From an uncultured Clostridia bacterium (GTDB taxonomy: Bacteria > Bacillota > Clostridia > Christensenellales > Aristaeellaceae), in assembly GCA_946411525.1 (NCBI GenBank), contig CAMKEI010000002.1:1-64000 (forward strand): a DNA stretch of 64,000 nucleotides. The letters run 5' to 3'. The notes under the pieces are model-generated. The model was not told the DNA's origin, ran no database searches, and saw only the letters and a program-made list of their open reading frames with translations. The translations under genes were made by a program, and so were the position numbers. Numbering within the stretch: the stretch's first letter is position 1; each line of letters starts with the position of its first letter. Positions 8,805 through 16,963 of the stretch are shown here, in pieces.

Positions 8805-9473
8805 ATGATCATCGGCGTTATCTCGGACACCCACGATCTCCTGCGCCCGGAGGTTGAGGAGGCTCTGCGGAACTGTGAATGCATCCTCCACGGCGGGGAC
8901 GTCAGCAGCCCCGGGATCCTGGAGCGGCTGGAAGCCGTCGCGCCGGTCAGGGTTGTGCGCGGAAACAACGACAAAGCCTGGGCGGAATCCCTCCCGGCTT
9001 TCCTGGACTTTGAGCTGGGCGGCCTGCGGATCTGCATGTCCCATAAGAAGAAGGACCTGCCCGCGGACCTGTCCTCCTACGACCTGGCTGTCTGCGGGCA
9101 TTCCCACCAGTATGCCTGCGAGTGGCTGGAAACGAAGGGAAAGCGTACCCTGATTCTGAATCCGGGCAGCTGCGGGCCCAGGCGGTTTCACCAGCCTATC
9201 ACGCTGGCGCTGATCCGGATCGGGGAGGACGGCTTTGCCGCCGAGCGGATCGAGATTCCGCACATGCCGAAGGAGACAGCCCCGAAAATCGACGCCGGGG
9301 ATATGAAGACCCTGATCGAGGCCGTCATCCGGGAAACGCGGAAAGGCCGTTCCGTGGACGGGATCGCCGCCCGGTACGACGTGGATCCGGCGCTGACGGA
9401 ACAGATCGCCCGGCTGTATGTGACCCATCCCGGGGTAACGGCCGACGGTATTATGGGAAAGATGGGACTGTAA
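8805..9473 (+). CDS. YfcE/MJ0936-type metallophosphoesterase with C-terminal HTH-like tail
   Basis: Metal-binding motifs are in order: D8-T-H10, G-G-D (30-32), G-N-N-D (53-56), G-H-S-H (98-101) and N-P-G-S (119-122). Homologues hydrolyse phosphodiesters such as bis-pNPP with Mn2+ or Ni2+; the physiological substrate is uncertain. The domain is complete by about residue 155. The remaining about 60 residues (I-D-A-G-D-M-K-T-L-I-E-A-V to the end) look like a small helical bundle with G-R-S-V-D-G-I-A-A-R-Y-D-V-D, close to a helix-turn-helix or SPBc2-like tail, which is not usual. The ATG at 8805 follows AAAAGGAG; the frame continues upstream across the promoter, so longer starts are excluded. msrA follows after 14 nt. 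Confidence 0.88.
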   Translation: MIIGVISDTHDLLRPEVEEALRNCECILHGGDVSSPGILERLEAVAPVRVVRGNNDKAWAESLPAFLDFELGGLRICMSHKKKDLPADLSSYDLAVCGHSHQYACEWLETKGKRTLILNPGSCGPRRFHQPITLALIRIGEDGFAAERIEIPHMPKETAPKIDAGDMKTLIEAVIRETRKGRSVDGIAARYDVDPALTEQIARLYVTHPGVTADGIMGKMGL

Positions 9474-9487
9474 AGGAGGACACTACA

Positions 9488-9988
9488 ATGGCTGAAACCA
9501 TTTATCTCGCGGGCGGATGCTTCTGGGGCCTGCAGAAATTCTTTGACCAGTTTGACGGCGTGATCAGTACCGAAGTCGGATACGCCAACGGTCCTGACTG
9601 GGCGCCGGCCTATGAGGATGTCTGCAACGACAGCGGCCACGCAGAAACGGTGAAGATCGAATATGAAGAGAGCAGGATGCCGCTGGAGAAACTGCTGGAC
9701 GATTATTTTCTGGTAATCGATCCCCTGTCCGTGAACCGTCAGGGCCATGACGAGGGGATCCAGTACCGGACCGGCATCTTCTATACGGATGAAAGCCAGC
9801 GGGATATCATCCGGAAGGTGTATTCCCGGGAGGAAGTCAAAGCCGGGGCAAGGCTTGCCGTGGTTGTGGAACCGCTGAAGAACTTCTGGAGCGCGGAGGA
9901 ATACCACCAGAAATACCTGGAAAAGAACCCGGGCGGCTACTGCCATATCCCGGCGCGTTTCTATTCCATGGGCAGCAGGGAAGAATAA
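9488..9988 (+). CDS. msrA: Peptide-methionine (S)-S-oxide reductase
   Basis: The signature G-G-C11-F-W-G contains the nucleophilic cysteine; E-x-V-x-V-x-Y and G-H-D-E-G-I-Q-Y-R-T-G are also present, and Cys152 may be the resolving cysteine. It reduces methionine-S-sulfoxide in proteins using thioredoxin, in the cytoplasm. At 166 residues it is a plain MsrA without an MsrB fusion. AAGGAGG stands upstream, and the gene is 14 nt after the phosphoesterase in the same operon. Confidence 0.96.
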   Translation: MAETIYLAGGCFWGLQKFFDQFDGVISTEVGYANGPDWAPAYEDVCNDSGHAETVKIEYEESRMPLEKLLDDYFLVIDPLSVNRQGHDEGIQYRTGIFYTDESQRDIIRKVYSREEVKAGARLAVVVEPLKNFWSAEEYHQKYLEKNPGGYCHIPARFYSMGSREE

Positions 9989-10067
9989 CCGCCGGTATTT
10001 TGCGCCTTTTATCCTGTTTTCCGGATGCCTGCCGCGGTATCCTGTATCTGAAAGAGGTGAAGCGCCA

Positions 10068-10580
10068 GTGAATAAGAAAATGGGCTGGTCTGTGTACGGG
10101 ATTCTCGGGTTCATCTTTGCCCCGATCGGCATCCCCTTTCTGGTGCTCGGCATGGTGCTGGGACAGCCCGGCGGATTTGTCCGCTGGAGAAGCGTGGACG
10201 ATCCGGTGGTCTTTACAGCGGTGTTCTGCGGCATCGGCGGGCTTTTCCTGCTCCTCGGCCTGATCTTCCTGGCCGTTGACGTCCGCCGGCGGATCCGGCT
10301 GCGCAGGGCCTGGGAAAGCGGCAACTGCGTGGAGGCGGATATCCTCGGCGTGGTGGAGCAGGGCAATGTGAACATGATGGGCGGCCATCCCAGGATGGTC
10401 GAGGCAGCCTGGACCGATCCAAACGGCGTGGTGCATGTTTACCGGAGCCGTTATCTGTACACGAACGTGTCCAAACTGCTCACATCCGAAAAAGTACCGG
10501 TCTATATCGACCGGTACGATGAGAATATCGGGTTTGTGGATATCGACGCCGTGCTGCCGGAAATCAGGGTTCACGGATAA
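10068..10580 (+). CDS. Membrane protein with two helices and soluble DUF3592-like domain, 170 aa
   Basis: Two hydrophobic helices (about 8-31 and 47-70) precede a basic stop-transfer sequence (R-R-R-I-R-L-R-R) and a cytoplasmic or extracellular beta domain (about 80-165) with Y-R-S-R-Y-L-Y and V-P-V-Y-I-D-R-Y-D, the pattern of DUF3592-like proteins. GTG start at 10068 with AAAGAGG 10 nt upstream. Only 3 nt separate its stop from the converging nitroreductase stop, with no terminator visible. Function unknown. Confidence 0.75.
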   Translation: MNKKMGWSVYGILGFIFAPIGIPFLVLGMVLGQPGGFVRWRSVDDPVVFTAVFCGIGGLFLLLGLIFLAVDVRRRIRLRRAWESGNCVEADILGVVEQGNVNMMGGHPRMVEAAWTDPNGVVHVYRSRYLYTNVSKLLTSEKVPVYIDRYDENIGFVDIDAVLPEIRVHG

Positions 10581-10583
10581 GGA

Positions 10584-11246
10584 TCAGTGCCGGACCTTCC
10601 GGCCGGACCCGGCTTCAAAGTGGTACGCGGCGATGCCCAGGTCAACCGTCCTGCAGGCGCCGCGGCCCTTTACCCGGGCGAAAGGCTCGCCGTCATTCAG
10701 AGAAAAGAGGAACTTCTGCTGGTTCATCGCGGTAGGCGCCTTCAGGGCGGCTTCCACTCCTGCGGCAAACCAGGCTTCGTCCGGGGCGTTTTCCGTGACC
10801 TCCCGGACAGACCTGTTCCTGTGGGGAACACCCTGCGTTACGCCGTAGCCGAGGGAGATTGCCATGCACATCGTTTCTCCGTCAGGGATCAGTTCCCTGA
10901 CTTTTTTTCTGTTGAAGGTCAGCGCTGCCCAGCAGGTGTTCAGCCCGAGCTGCTGCGCGAACAGGACAACTTTCTCGCCCCAGTATCCGCAGATATAATC
11001 AAAATCGTCCGTTTCCTTTCCGGACAGGACGATGTAGTTCCGAACGTTCCGGAACCGCCCGTAATGCGCCATCCGGGAATCGAAGCCTTCCGGATCGTCC
11101 CAGCGGATGAAGATATGCAGGCCGGATTCCCGGTTGCACTCCTCCGTGAAGGCTTCCAGCTGCCGGCGGATTTCTTCTTCCACCGGTTTGTCCTGATAGG
11201 CCCGGACCGAATGCCGGGCGTCGATAGCTTCCATCAGCGTCATCAT
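10584..11246 (-). CDS. Nitroreductase-family protein, 220 aa
   Basis: Begins with the family's A-I-D-A-R-H-S-V-R-A-Y, which binds FMN phosphate, and contains the W-G-E-K-V-V-L-F-A-Q-Q-L-G-L-N-T-C-W substrate/FMN segment and a C-terminal S-L-N/K-A-P-T-A-M-N-Q-Q-K-F region. It is the clostridial type with two half-domains (TM1586-like). Expected to bind FMN and use NAD(P)H on nitro or quinone compounds. AGGAT precedes the ATG. It is 26 nt downstream of the deoxyribonucleotidase gene and is probably cotranscribed. Confidence 0.88.
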   Translation of the reverse strand: MMTLMEAIDARHSVRAYQDKPVEEEIRRQLEAFTEECNRESGLHIFIRWDDPEGFDSRMAHYGRFRNVRNYIVLSGKETDDFDYICGYWGEKVVLFAQQLGLNTCWAALTFNRKKVRELIPDGETMCMAISLGYGVTQGVPHRNRSVREVTENAPDEAWFAAGVEAALKAPTAMNQQKFLFSLNDGEPFARVKGRGACRTVDLGIAAYHFEAGSGRKVRH

Positions 11247-11272
11247 GATCGGATCATCCTTTCTCCGGAGAA

Positions 11273-11821
11273 TCAGGCTTCCGCCATCCCGTCGATGATC
11301 CGGACGATCTCGTCCCAGCCGTGAACCCGGATCATGCCGTTGGCTTCCGCGTCGTAGTCCTTGTTGTACGGGGCGGTCACCAGGATCTTCTTGTATTCGC
11401 CGCCCTCCAGGTTGTGGACGCCGTCGTCGATCAGCACGTCGCCCCGGATCATCTGCTTCCGCCCGGTGACGATCACATGGTCCCAGGACAGGAACGGGAA
11501 GTACCGGAAGAGCACACCTTTCATCTTCTCCGCCACATGCTCGTATTCCGTCGCGGTCACGACGTAGACCTCATGCCCTTCGTCCAGGAAATGACGCAGC
11601 GCTTCCGCGGCGCCGGGCACCGGCTCCACCGTTTCCCAGAAGTCGGCTTCCCGCATGAAGTCCAGGACCTGCTGTTTGGCGATGCCGGGAAATGCGCACA
11701 CGATGCTCCAGTCCGTGACGTCATCCACGCTCGCGTTCCGGTGGAACCGTTTGTTTGCCCGGTTCACCAGCGCTTTCAGCAGCTGCTCCATCACGTCGTC
11801 CATATCCACCAGGATCGTCAT
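11273..11821 (-). CDS. 5'(3')-deoxyribonucleotidase-like HAD phosphatase
   Basis: HAD motifs of the NT5C group: D6-M-D8-D-V (nucleophile and acid), V-V-T-A-T (86-91), K122 and the acidic pair I-D132-D133-G-V-H. The family dephosphorylates deoxyribonucleoside monophosphates and limits dNTP pools. 182 residues is typical. A purine-rich site precedes the ATG weakly. It heads a two-gene minus-strand unit with the nitroreductase. Confidence 0.85.
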   Translation of the reverse strand: MTILVDMDDVMEQLLKALVNRANKRFHRNASVDDVTDWSIVCAFPGIAKQQVLDFMREADFWETVEPVPGAAEALRHFLDEGHEVYVVTATEYEHVAEKMKGVLFRYFPFLSWDHVIVTGRKQMIRGDVLIDDGVHNLEGGEYKKILVTAPYNKDYDAEANGMIRVHGWDEIVRIIDGMAEA

Positions 11822-11895
11822 GCACGCACCTCCGTTCCGTCCTCTGCTGCCCGTATCATATCATGGAAAGAAACAGACAACAAGCACGGGTACTC

Positions 11896-11924
11896 TTCTC
11901 ATCCGGGCTGACACATGATAGAAT
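11896..11924 (+). promoter_or_regulatory. Promoter of the three-hydrolase operon
   Basis: TTCTCA (11896-11901), 17-nt spacer, TAGAAT (11919-11924), 33 nt before the first hydrolase ATG. Confidence 0.6.
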
Positions 11925-11957
11925 ACTGCCGGACCGAAAAGGAGATGAACACAGGAT

Positions 11958-12779
11958 ATGAAACGAATCATCGCGGCGATTCTGTTTGCGGCTGTCCTGG
12001 CCGCGGCCGCAGTATGTACGGCGGAGGGGAAGACTGTGGAAGAAATCCGGATTGACGCCAGCCTGGGAGAACTGTATGGGGAGCTTACGATTCCTGATAC
12101 GGACGGACCCGTTCCCCTGATTATCCTGTCCCACGGCTTCGGCGGGGATCATACCGGTAACCGGGATTACGCGGATCATTTCGTGAAGCAGGGGTTCGCG
12201 ACCTATAACCTGGACTTCTGCGGCGGAGGCTTCCGTACGAAGAGCGCGGGTACCATGAAGGAAATGAGCGTCCTGACGGAGGCGGAGGACCTGAACGCCG
12301 TCGTAAATTATTTCCAGGCGGACAGCCGCTTCAGCTGCATCATGCTCTGGGGCGCCAGCCAGGGCGGGTTTGTCAGCGGATACGTCGCCGCGCAGCGACA
12401 AGGGGACATCCGCGCCGCGGTGCTGGAGTTTCCCGCGATCGTCCTGCAGGACGACGCGAAAAAGAAGATGCTTACGGACGGTACTTTCCCGGAAACCAGC
12501 AGCGTGCTGGGTGTCACCCTCGGCAGGAAGTACAACGAAGACGCGGTCTCCTTTGACTATTACGAGCATATCGCTGCCTGCGCCTGTCCTGTCCTGATCC
12601 TCCACGGGGATAAGGACCCCATTGTGCCGCTGCGCTATTCCGAGCGGGCGAAGGAAGTTCTGCCGGACGCGGAGCTCATCGTTTATTCCGGGCAGGGCCA
12701 CGGTTTTACGGGCAAGGCCCGCAGCGACGCCATGGACGCTGAGACGGCGTTCTTTACGGAACACACGAAGGAGAAGTAA
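11958..12779 (+). CDS. Exported alpha/beta hydrolase, 273 aa
   Basis: A signal peptide (about 1-22, ending V-C-T-A-E) leads an alpha/beta hydrolase: oxyanion region S-H-G-F-G-G-D, nucleophile G-A-S134-Q-G-G, acid in H-G-D-K-D220 and base in G-Q-G-H248-G-F. These are the signatures of the serine aminopeptidase S33/esterase group. Cys20 lies in A-V-C, a poor lipobox, so lipid anchoring is uncertain. It is probably an extracytoplasmic esterase. First gene of an operon of three hydrolases; GGAG upstream of the ATG. Confidence 0.85.
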   Translation: MKRIIAAILFAAVLAAAAVCTAEGKTVEEIRIDASLGELYGELTIPDTDGPVPLIILSHGFGGDHTGNRDYADHFVKQGFATYNLDFCGGGFRTKSAGTMKEMSVLTEAEDLNAVVNYFQADSRFSCIMLWGASQGGFVSGYVAAQRQGDIRAAVLEFPAIVLQDDAKKKMLTDGTFPETSSVLGVTLGRKYNEDAVSFDYYEHIAACACPVLILHGDKDPIVPLRYSERAKEVLPDAELIVYSGQGHGFTGKARSDAMDAETAFFTEHTKEK

Positions 12780-12781
12780 CC

Positions 12782-13528
12782 ATGATCATCCATGACGACG
12801 GGATCGCACTGGACGCGGTGCTGGAAACACCGGAAACCGGTGAGGACCGCTTCCCGCTGGCGATCCTGCTTCACGGCCTGACCAGCGCAAAAGACAGGCC
12901 CCATACGATTCTCGCCGCAAAGTCCATGCGCGACGCCGGTTTCGCGACCCTGCGCTTCGACCTGTATGGCCACGGGGAGAGCGGCGGAGAATTCCGGAGC
13001 CATACGCTGTACAAATGGGTTTCAAACACCCTGGCCGTGATCGACTGGGCCAGGGCGGAGGGCTATACTGACCTGGTTCTTTCCGGACATTCCCAGGGCG
13101 GCCTGGCCGCCGCGCTGGCGGCCGGTATGGAAGCGGACCGGATCCGGGGCCTGGTGCTCCGGGCGCCGGCCTTCATGCTTCCCCGATGGGCCCGGGAAGG
13201 GAGTGTGCTGGGGTATGCTTTTGATCCGGATCGCCTTCCGGACAGCATTCCGGCGATCAACGGCCTGACCCTGGATGGCAACTATCTCCGTGTGCTGCAG
13301 ACGATTTATACGGAGGATGCGGTGGATCGCTATCGGGGACCTGTCCTGATCCTCCACGGGGATGAGGACGATACTCTGCCGCTGGGGGATTCCCGGGAAA
13401 TGGCTGCCCGGTATGCGGACTGTGAACTGGCCGTCATGCATGGCGAGACGCATCACTTTGACCGCTGTCAGGAAGAAATGCAGGACCTCATCCGGGATTT
13501 CATGATGAAACTGAAGGCGAATTTCTGA
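12782..13528 (+). CDS. Alpha/beta hydrolase, cinnamoyl/feruloyl-esterase-like, 248 aa
   Basis: Ser104 in G-H-S-Q-G-G, Asp194-197 in H-G-D-E-D-D and His224/225 in E-T-H-H form the triad. Length and order match the LJ0536/Est1E family of cinnamoyl esterases, and the gene at 32102 is a close paralogue with shared stretches such as H-T-L-Y-K-W. It lacks a signal peptide, so its substrates should be small and imported. The gene starts 2 nt after the previous stop with AAGGAG inside that gene's end. The cap segment (130-165) differs from the paralogue, which suggests a different substrate. Confidence 0.87.
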   Translation: MIIHDDGIALDAVLETPETGEDRFPLAILLHGLTSAKDRPHTILAAKSMRDAGFATLRFDLYGHGESGGEFRSHTLYKWVSNTLAVIDWARAEGYTDLVLSGHSQGGLAAALAAGMEADRIRGLVLRAPAFMLPRWAREGSVLGYAFDPDRLPDSIPAINGLTLDGNYLRVLQTIYTEDAVDRYRGPVLILHGDEDDTLPLGDSREMAARYADCELAVMHGETHHFDRCQEEMQDLIRDFMMKLKANF

Positions 13529-14103
13529 TGAAAGGGAACCGTGAGATGAAAAGAATAGCCTGCCTGTTTCCCGGTATCGGCTACACCTGCGACAAGCCGC
13601 TGATGTACTACTGCGGCAGGCTGCTCAAAGGGCTCGGCTGGGAAGTGGTCCAGGTCCCCTATTCCGGTTTCCCGGACAGGGTGAAAGGAAACCGGGACAA
13701 GACGCAGCGAACCATTGAAATGGCGCTGGAGCAGGCGGAGGAAATGCTGAAGGGGATCGACTGGAACGGATATGACGATATCCTCTTCGTCGGCAAGAGC
13801 CTCGGCACGATCGTCTGCGCGGCCTACGCGGAGCGTTACGGCGTCCGCTGCCGCCGGGTTCTTTTCACCCCGGTGGAGGCCAGTTTTCAATTCTCGGGGA
13901 GGCCGGAAGCGATCGCCTTCCACGGCACCGCGGATTCCTGGGTGGATACCGGAACTGTGGAGGATTGCTGCTTCCGGCAGGGTATTCCGCTGTACGAAAC
14001 CGAAGGCGCCAACCATTCCCTGGAGACCGGGGATGTGGATCAGGACATCAGGGAACTCCGGAAAGTGATGAAAACCATCCGGAAGTTTGCGGAGAGAGAT
14101 TAA
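13528..14103 (+). CDS. Small alpha/beta hydrolase, 191 aa
   Basis: A minimal alpha/beta hydrolase: nucleophile G-K-S91-L-G-T, acid region F-H-G-T-A-D-S and base in G-A-N-H-S-L. It overlaps the preceding gene as TGATG, so translation is coupled; an alternative ATG at 13546 (beginning M-K-R-I-A-C) is possible. It resembles cytoplasmic dienelactone-hydrolase-like or YqiA-like proteins; substrate unknown. A terminator follows. Confidence 0.8.
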   Translation: MKGNREMKRIACLFPGIGYTCDKPLMYYCGRLLKGLGWEVVQVPYSGFPDRVKGNRDKTQRTIEMALEQAEEMLKGIDWNGYDDILFVGKSLGTIVCAAYAERYGVRCRRVLFTPVEASFQFSGRPEAIAFHGTADSWVDTGTVEDCCFRQGIPLYETEGANHSLETGDVDQDIRELRKVMKTIRKFAERD

Positions 14104-14135
14104 CACGGAGGCTGATCCCCTTCTGACAGGGAAAA

Positions 14136-14168
14136 GCCCGCTGCCGTTGCCGGCAGCGGGCCGTGTTT
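14136..14168. terminator. Bidirectional terminator
   Basis: A perfect 11-bp GC stem (14136-14146 with 14151-14161) with a 4-nt loop, flanked by T residues on the plus side (GTTTG) and by AAAA before it, which is a T tract on the minus strand. It ends both the hydrolase operon and the converging flotillin gene. Confidence 0.85.
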
Positions 14169-14196
14169 GTATTATGCTTCGGTTTTACCGGTTTTT

Positions 14197-15645
14197 TCAG
14201 CCGTTTTGGTTTTCTTCGGCTGTTTCCGGAAGAACATTTTTGTCTTCCTCAGCCGCTTCTGCCGCAGCTTTGCCGACCAGTCCGCCGGTGGTAACGTTCC
14301 GGATAGCCTTCGGAATATCCAAGCCTACGGCGTCCTTTACGGCTTCAAAGGTCTGCAGCATGGTGCCGGCGGTATCCCGGGCCATGGCGGTGGCGCCGCC
14401 CTCGCCGAACAGGATGATCTTTTCGGTCTTGCTCAGGGGTTCGGACACGGCGCGGGCGATGTCGGGCAGCTTGTCGGTGACCATTTCCATCATGGCGGCC
14501 TGACCATAGAGCTGCATGGCTTCGGCTTTCAGCCGCATGGCTTCCGCTTCCGCCTCACCTTTCATCCGGATCGCTTCCGCTTCCTTTTCCGCGGCGTACA
14601 GGGCCGCGTCGGCCTCGGCCTGGCGGCGGTATTTCTCCGCGTCGGCGGCGGCGATGGCGCTGTCCTTGTCGGCCTTGGCCTTTTCACGGATCAGTACGTT
14701 CAGTTTCTCGCGCTCGATCTCGACTTCCTGCCGCTTCAGCTCCGTCGCCTTTTCCAGGCGGGTCAGTTCCGCGGCGGCCTTTTCCGTTTCAAAGGTCTTC
14801 CGGATGCGTTCCTGTTCGATGCTGTAGGCCATTTCGGCCTTTGCCCTTGCTTCTTCGGTTTCCTGCTTGAAGGAAGCCTTCTGGACTTCCACGTCGCGGT
14901 TCTGGCGGGCAATCTCGGCATCCGCCTGCATCTCGGCAAACTTGGATTCCTTTTCTGCGGCGGCTTCGGCGATGCGTTTGTCCTGTTCCTTCTCGGCGAT
15001 ATTCCGGGCAGCCATCGTATCGACGACGTTGCCGTCCTTGTCGATGAAGTTCTGGATAGTCAGGTTGATGATCTCAAGGCCCATGTTGCTCATATCGGTC
15101 ATGGCGGCCTTAATGGACTCCTGGGCGAACTTGTCGCGGTTCTGTACCAGTTCGGCGATGGTCATCTGACCGATGATCTCACGCATGTTGCCTTCCAGCA
15201 CGTCCTTGGCCAGCGCCTTGATCTGGTCCGGATTGTAGTGGAGCAGCTGTTCCGCGGCGGTCGCGATGGACAGGTCGTCCGATCCGATCTTGATGTTTGC
15301 CACGGCGTCCACGATGACGGAGATATATTCCTTGGTCGGTACCGGCTGTGCCGTCCGGATATCCACCTGGGTCAGGCACATGTCCAGTTCGTCAACGCGC
15401 TGCAGCGCGGGGATCCAGAAGGTTGCGCCGCCGCGGACGATCCGGTAGCCGAATTTCTTGGTTGATACGGTTCCGTCGGGATTCCGGACCTTGTAGTTAC
15501 GCCGGATGAGGCCGGAAATGATCAGGGCTTTGTCCGGCGGGGCGACCCTGTACCGCGGCAGGAATTTCAGCAGAATGATCAGTGCCGCGATGCCGATCAG
15601 AATCCAGTACCAGCCGGTCTGGAGAAAAGTAAGAATGTTTTCCAT
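14197..15645 (-). CDS. Flotillin-family (SPFH) protein, 482 aa
   Basis: One N-terminal helix (about 10-28) anchors the protein, followed by an SPFH/PHB domain (about 30-200) and a long alanine/glutamate/lysine-rich coiled coil (about 215-400, many E-A and A-E-A repeats), ending with the flotillin C-terminal segment. Flotillins (FloT/YuaG) scaffold ordered membrane regions and affect signalling, secretion and cell shape. Length is normal. It is transcribed alone, divergently from the LacI regulator, and ends at the bidirectional terminator. A NfeD partner, common next to FloT, is not in this window. Confidence 0.92.
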   Translation of the reverse strand: MENILTFLQTGWYWILIGIAALIILLKFLPRYRVAPPDKALIISGLIRRNYKVRNPDGTVSTKKFGYRIVRGGATFWIPALQRVDELDMCLTQVDIRTAQPVPTKEYISVIVDAVANIKIGSDDLSIATAAEQLLHYNPDQIKALAKDVLEGNMREIIGQMTIAELVQNRDKFAQESIKAAMTDMSNMGLEIINLTIQNFIDKDGNVVDTMAARNIAEKEQDKRIAEAAAEKESKFAEMQADAEIARQNRDVEVQKASFKQETEEARAKAEMAYSIEQERIRKTFETEKAAAELTRLEKATELKRQEVEIEREKLNVLIREKAKADKDSAIAAADAEKYRRQAEADAALYAAEKEAEAIRMKGEAEAEAMRLKAEAMQLYGQAAMMEMVTDKLPDIARAVSEPLSKTEKIILFGEGGATAMARDTAGTMLQTFEAVKDAVGLDIPKAIRNVTTGGLVGKAAAEAAEEDKNVLPETAEENQNG

Positions 15646-15819
15646 AGTGACGCTCCTTTCGTCAGTCTGAAAAGAGGATCCGTCCTCTTTCTTCCGCAGA
15701 GCTGTATTTCTGCTTCGGGAAAAGCATATCGGAAAGCGCCTCCGGAATAAACGGTTTTCGGAGACGGATAAGCGCTGTTATTTTGCGGTTTTGCATATAT
15801 TCCCATGACGGAGCTTTAT

Positions 15820-15900
15820 CGGTTTAGTAAAACGAAAAAGATATTGACAAGCGTGCCTGTTATTGCTTATACTCTTATTGACCGAAACCGGTTTAGTAAA
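15820..15900 (+). promoter_or_regulatory. LacI-family promoter with two operators
   Basis: TTGACA (15844-15849), 18-nt spacer and TATACT (15868-15873) form the promoter. The 12-mer CGGTTTAGTAAA occurs twice, at 15820-15831 and 15889-15900; the second is part of the palindrome AAACCGGTTT (15885-15894), just downstream of the start site. One site lies upstream of -35 and one after -10, 69 bp apart, which suits looping repression and autoregulation by the adjacent LacI protein. Confidence 0.8.
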
Positions 15901-15910
15901 GGAGAATAGC

Positions 15911-16963
15911 GTGAGCGCAACCATCAGGGACGTGGCGAAGTACTGCGGAGTGTCTGTCTCCACTGTGTCACGGGTGCTGAACGGCTATACGGACATCAGC
16001 GAGGAAACGGCGAACAGGGTCTTCGCGGCCATCCGGACGCTGGACTATGTGCCGAACGACACGGCGCGGATGCTTTCAAAAAAGAATACCCGGATCATCG
16101 GGCTGACCATCCCGGATATCAAGGATCCGTTTTTCTCGGAAAACGCTGCCGGCGCGGAAAAGCTGCTGCAGGAGAACGGGTACCAGATTTTTTACGGGAA
16201 TATGGAGCGAAGCGGGGAAAAGCTGCTGAAATTCCTGCAGCAGGCCCGGCAGATGCGCTTTGACGGCCTGATCATTACGCCGGACGAGTGGAGCGAGGAA
16301 CTGCTGGATACCCTGCAGCGGATCAGCATTCCTGTGGTATCGCTGCGCAGGCGGCCGCCTCAGAGCAGCGGTGTGCCCTTTGTGGACAATGACCATTACA
16401 GGAGCGCCATGGAGATGATGGCTTACCTGACAGGCCTGGGCCATATGAAAATTGCACATATTATGCTGCCGACCTGTATCGGCGAAATCCGCCGGGAAGG
16501 CTACCGGGATTTCTGCCGCATCCGCGGGATCGAGGCGCGGGACGTGCGTGTGGATCTGCCGGCGAACAAGCTGGATCAGGCAAAGGAAAACGGTTATGAG
16601 GCCATGAAGATCATCCGGGAGAAGTATCCCGACACGACGGCGGTTTTCGCGGGAACGGACCAGCTGGCAATCGGCGCCATGATTTACCTGCGGGAGGCCG
16701 GACTCAGCGTCCCGGCGGACATCTCGGTGGTCGGCGCAAACGACATGGACTATTCCTCCCTGCCGTGGTTCGACCTGACGACAATCTCCCTGAACCGGAC
16801 GGAGATGGGCCGGGCCGCGGCACAGATGCTGCTGGACATTATCGAGAACCGCCGGCCGCATCCGGAAAACCTGCTCCTTGGATCGACCATCGTGGAACGG
16901 GGCAGCGCGGTGCGTTTGCTCTCCGGCGAAGCGGAAGGGAACAAAGATGGAAAAGCTGTATGA
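15911..16963 (+). CDS. LacI-family transcriptional repressor, 350 aa
   Basis: N-terminal HTH and hinge (T-I-R-D-V-A-K-Y-C-G-V-S-V-S-T-V-S-R-V-L-N-G; then Y-V-P-N-D-T-A-R-M-L) and a periplasmic-binding-protein-like sensor domain (from I-I-G-L-T-I-P-D to the end) with G-T-D-Q-L-A-I-G-A. GTG at 15911 follows AAAGGAG; the frame upstream covers the promoter. It likely senses the sugar carried by the downstream ABC system and represses the operon and itself. It overlaps the phosphatase gene by 17 bases. Confidence 0.95.
   Translation: MSATIRDVAKYCGVSVSTVSRVLNGYTDISEETANRVFAAIRTLDYVPNDTARMLSKKNTRIIGLTIPDIKDPFFSENAAGAEKLLQENGYQIFYGNMERSGEKLLKFLQQARQMRFDGLIITPDEWSEELLDTLQRISIPVVSLRRRPPQSSGVPFVDNDHYRSAMEMMAYLTGLGHMKIAHIMLPTCIGEIRREGYRDFCRIRGIEARDVRVDLPANKLDQAKENGYEAMKIIREKYPDTTAVFAGTDQLAIGAMIYLREAGLSVPADISVVGANDMDYSSLPWFDLTTISLNRTEMGRAAAQMLLDIIENRRPHPENLLLGSTIVERGSAVRLLSGEAEGNKDGKAV

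Noticed and set aside
14167..15465. 432-codon plus-strand frame
   Set aside because: Shadow of the flotillin coiled coil; leucine/phenylalanine/glycine pattern is the mirror of its alanine/glutamate codons.
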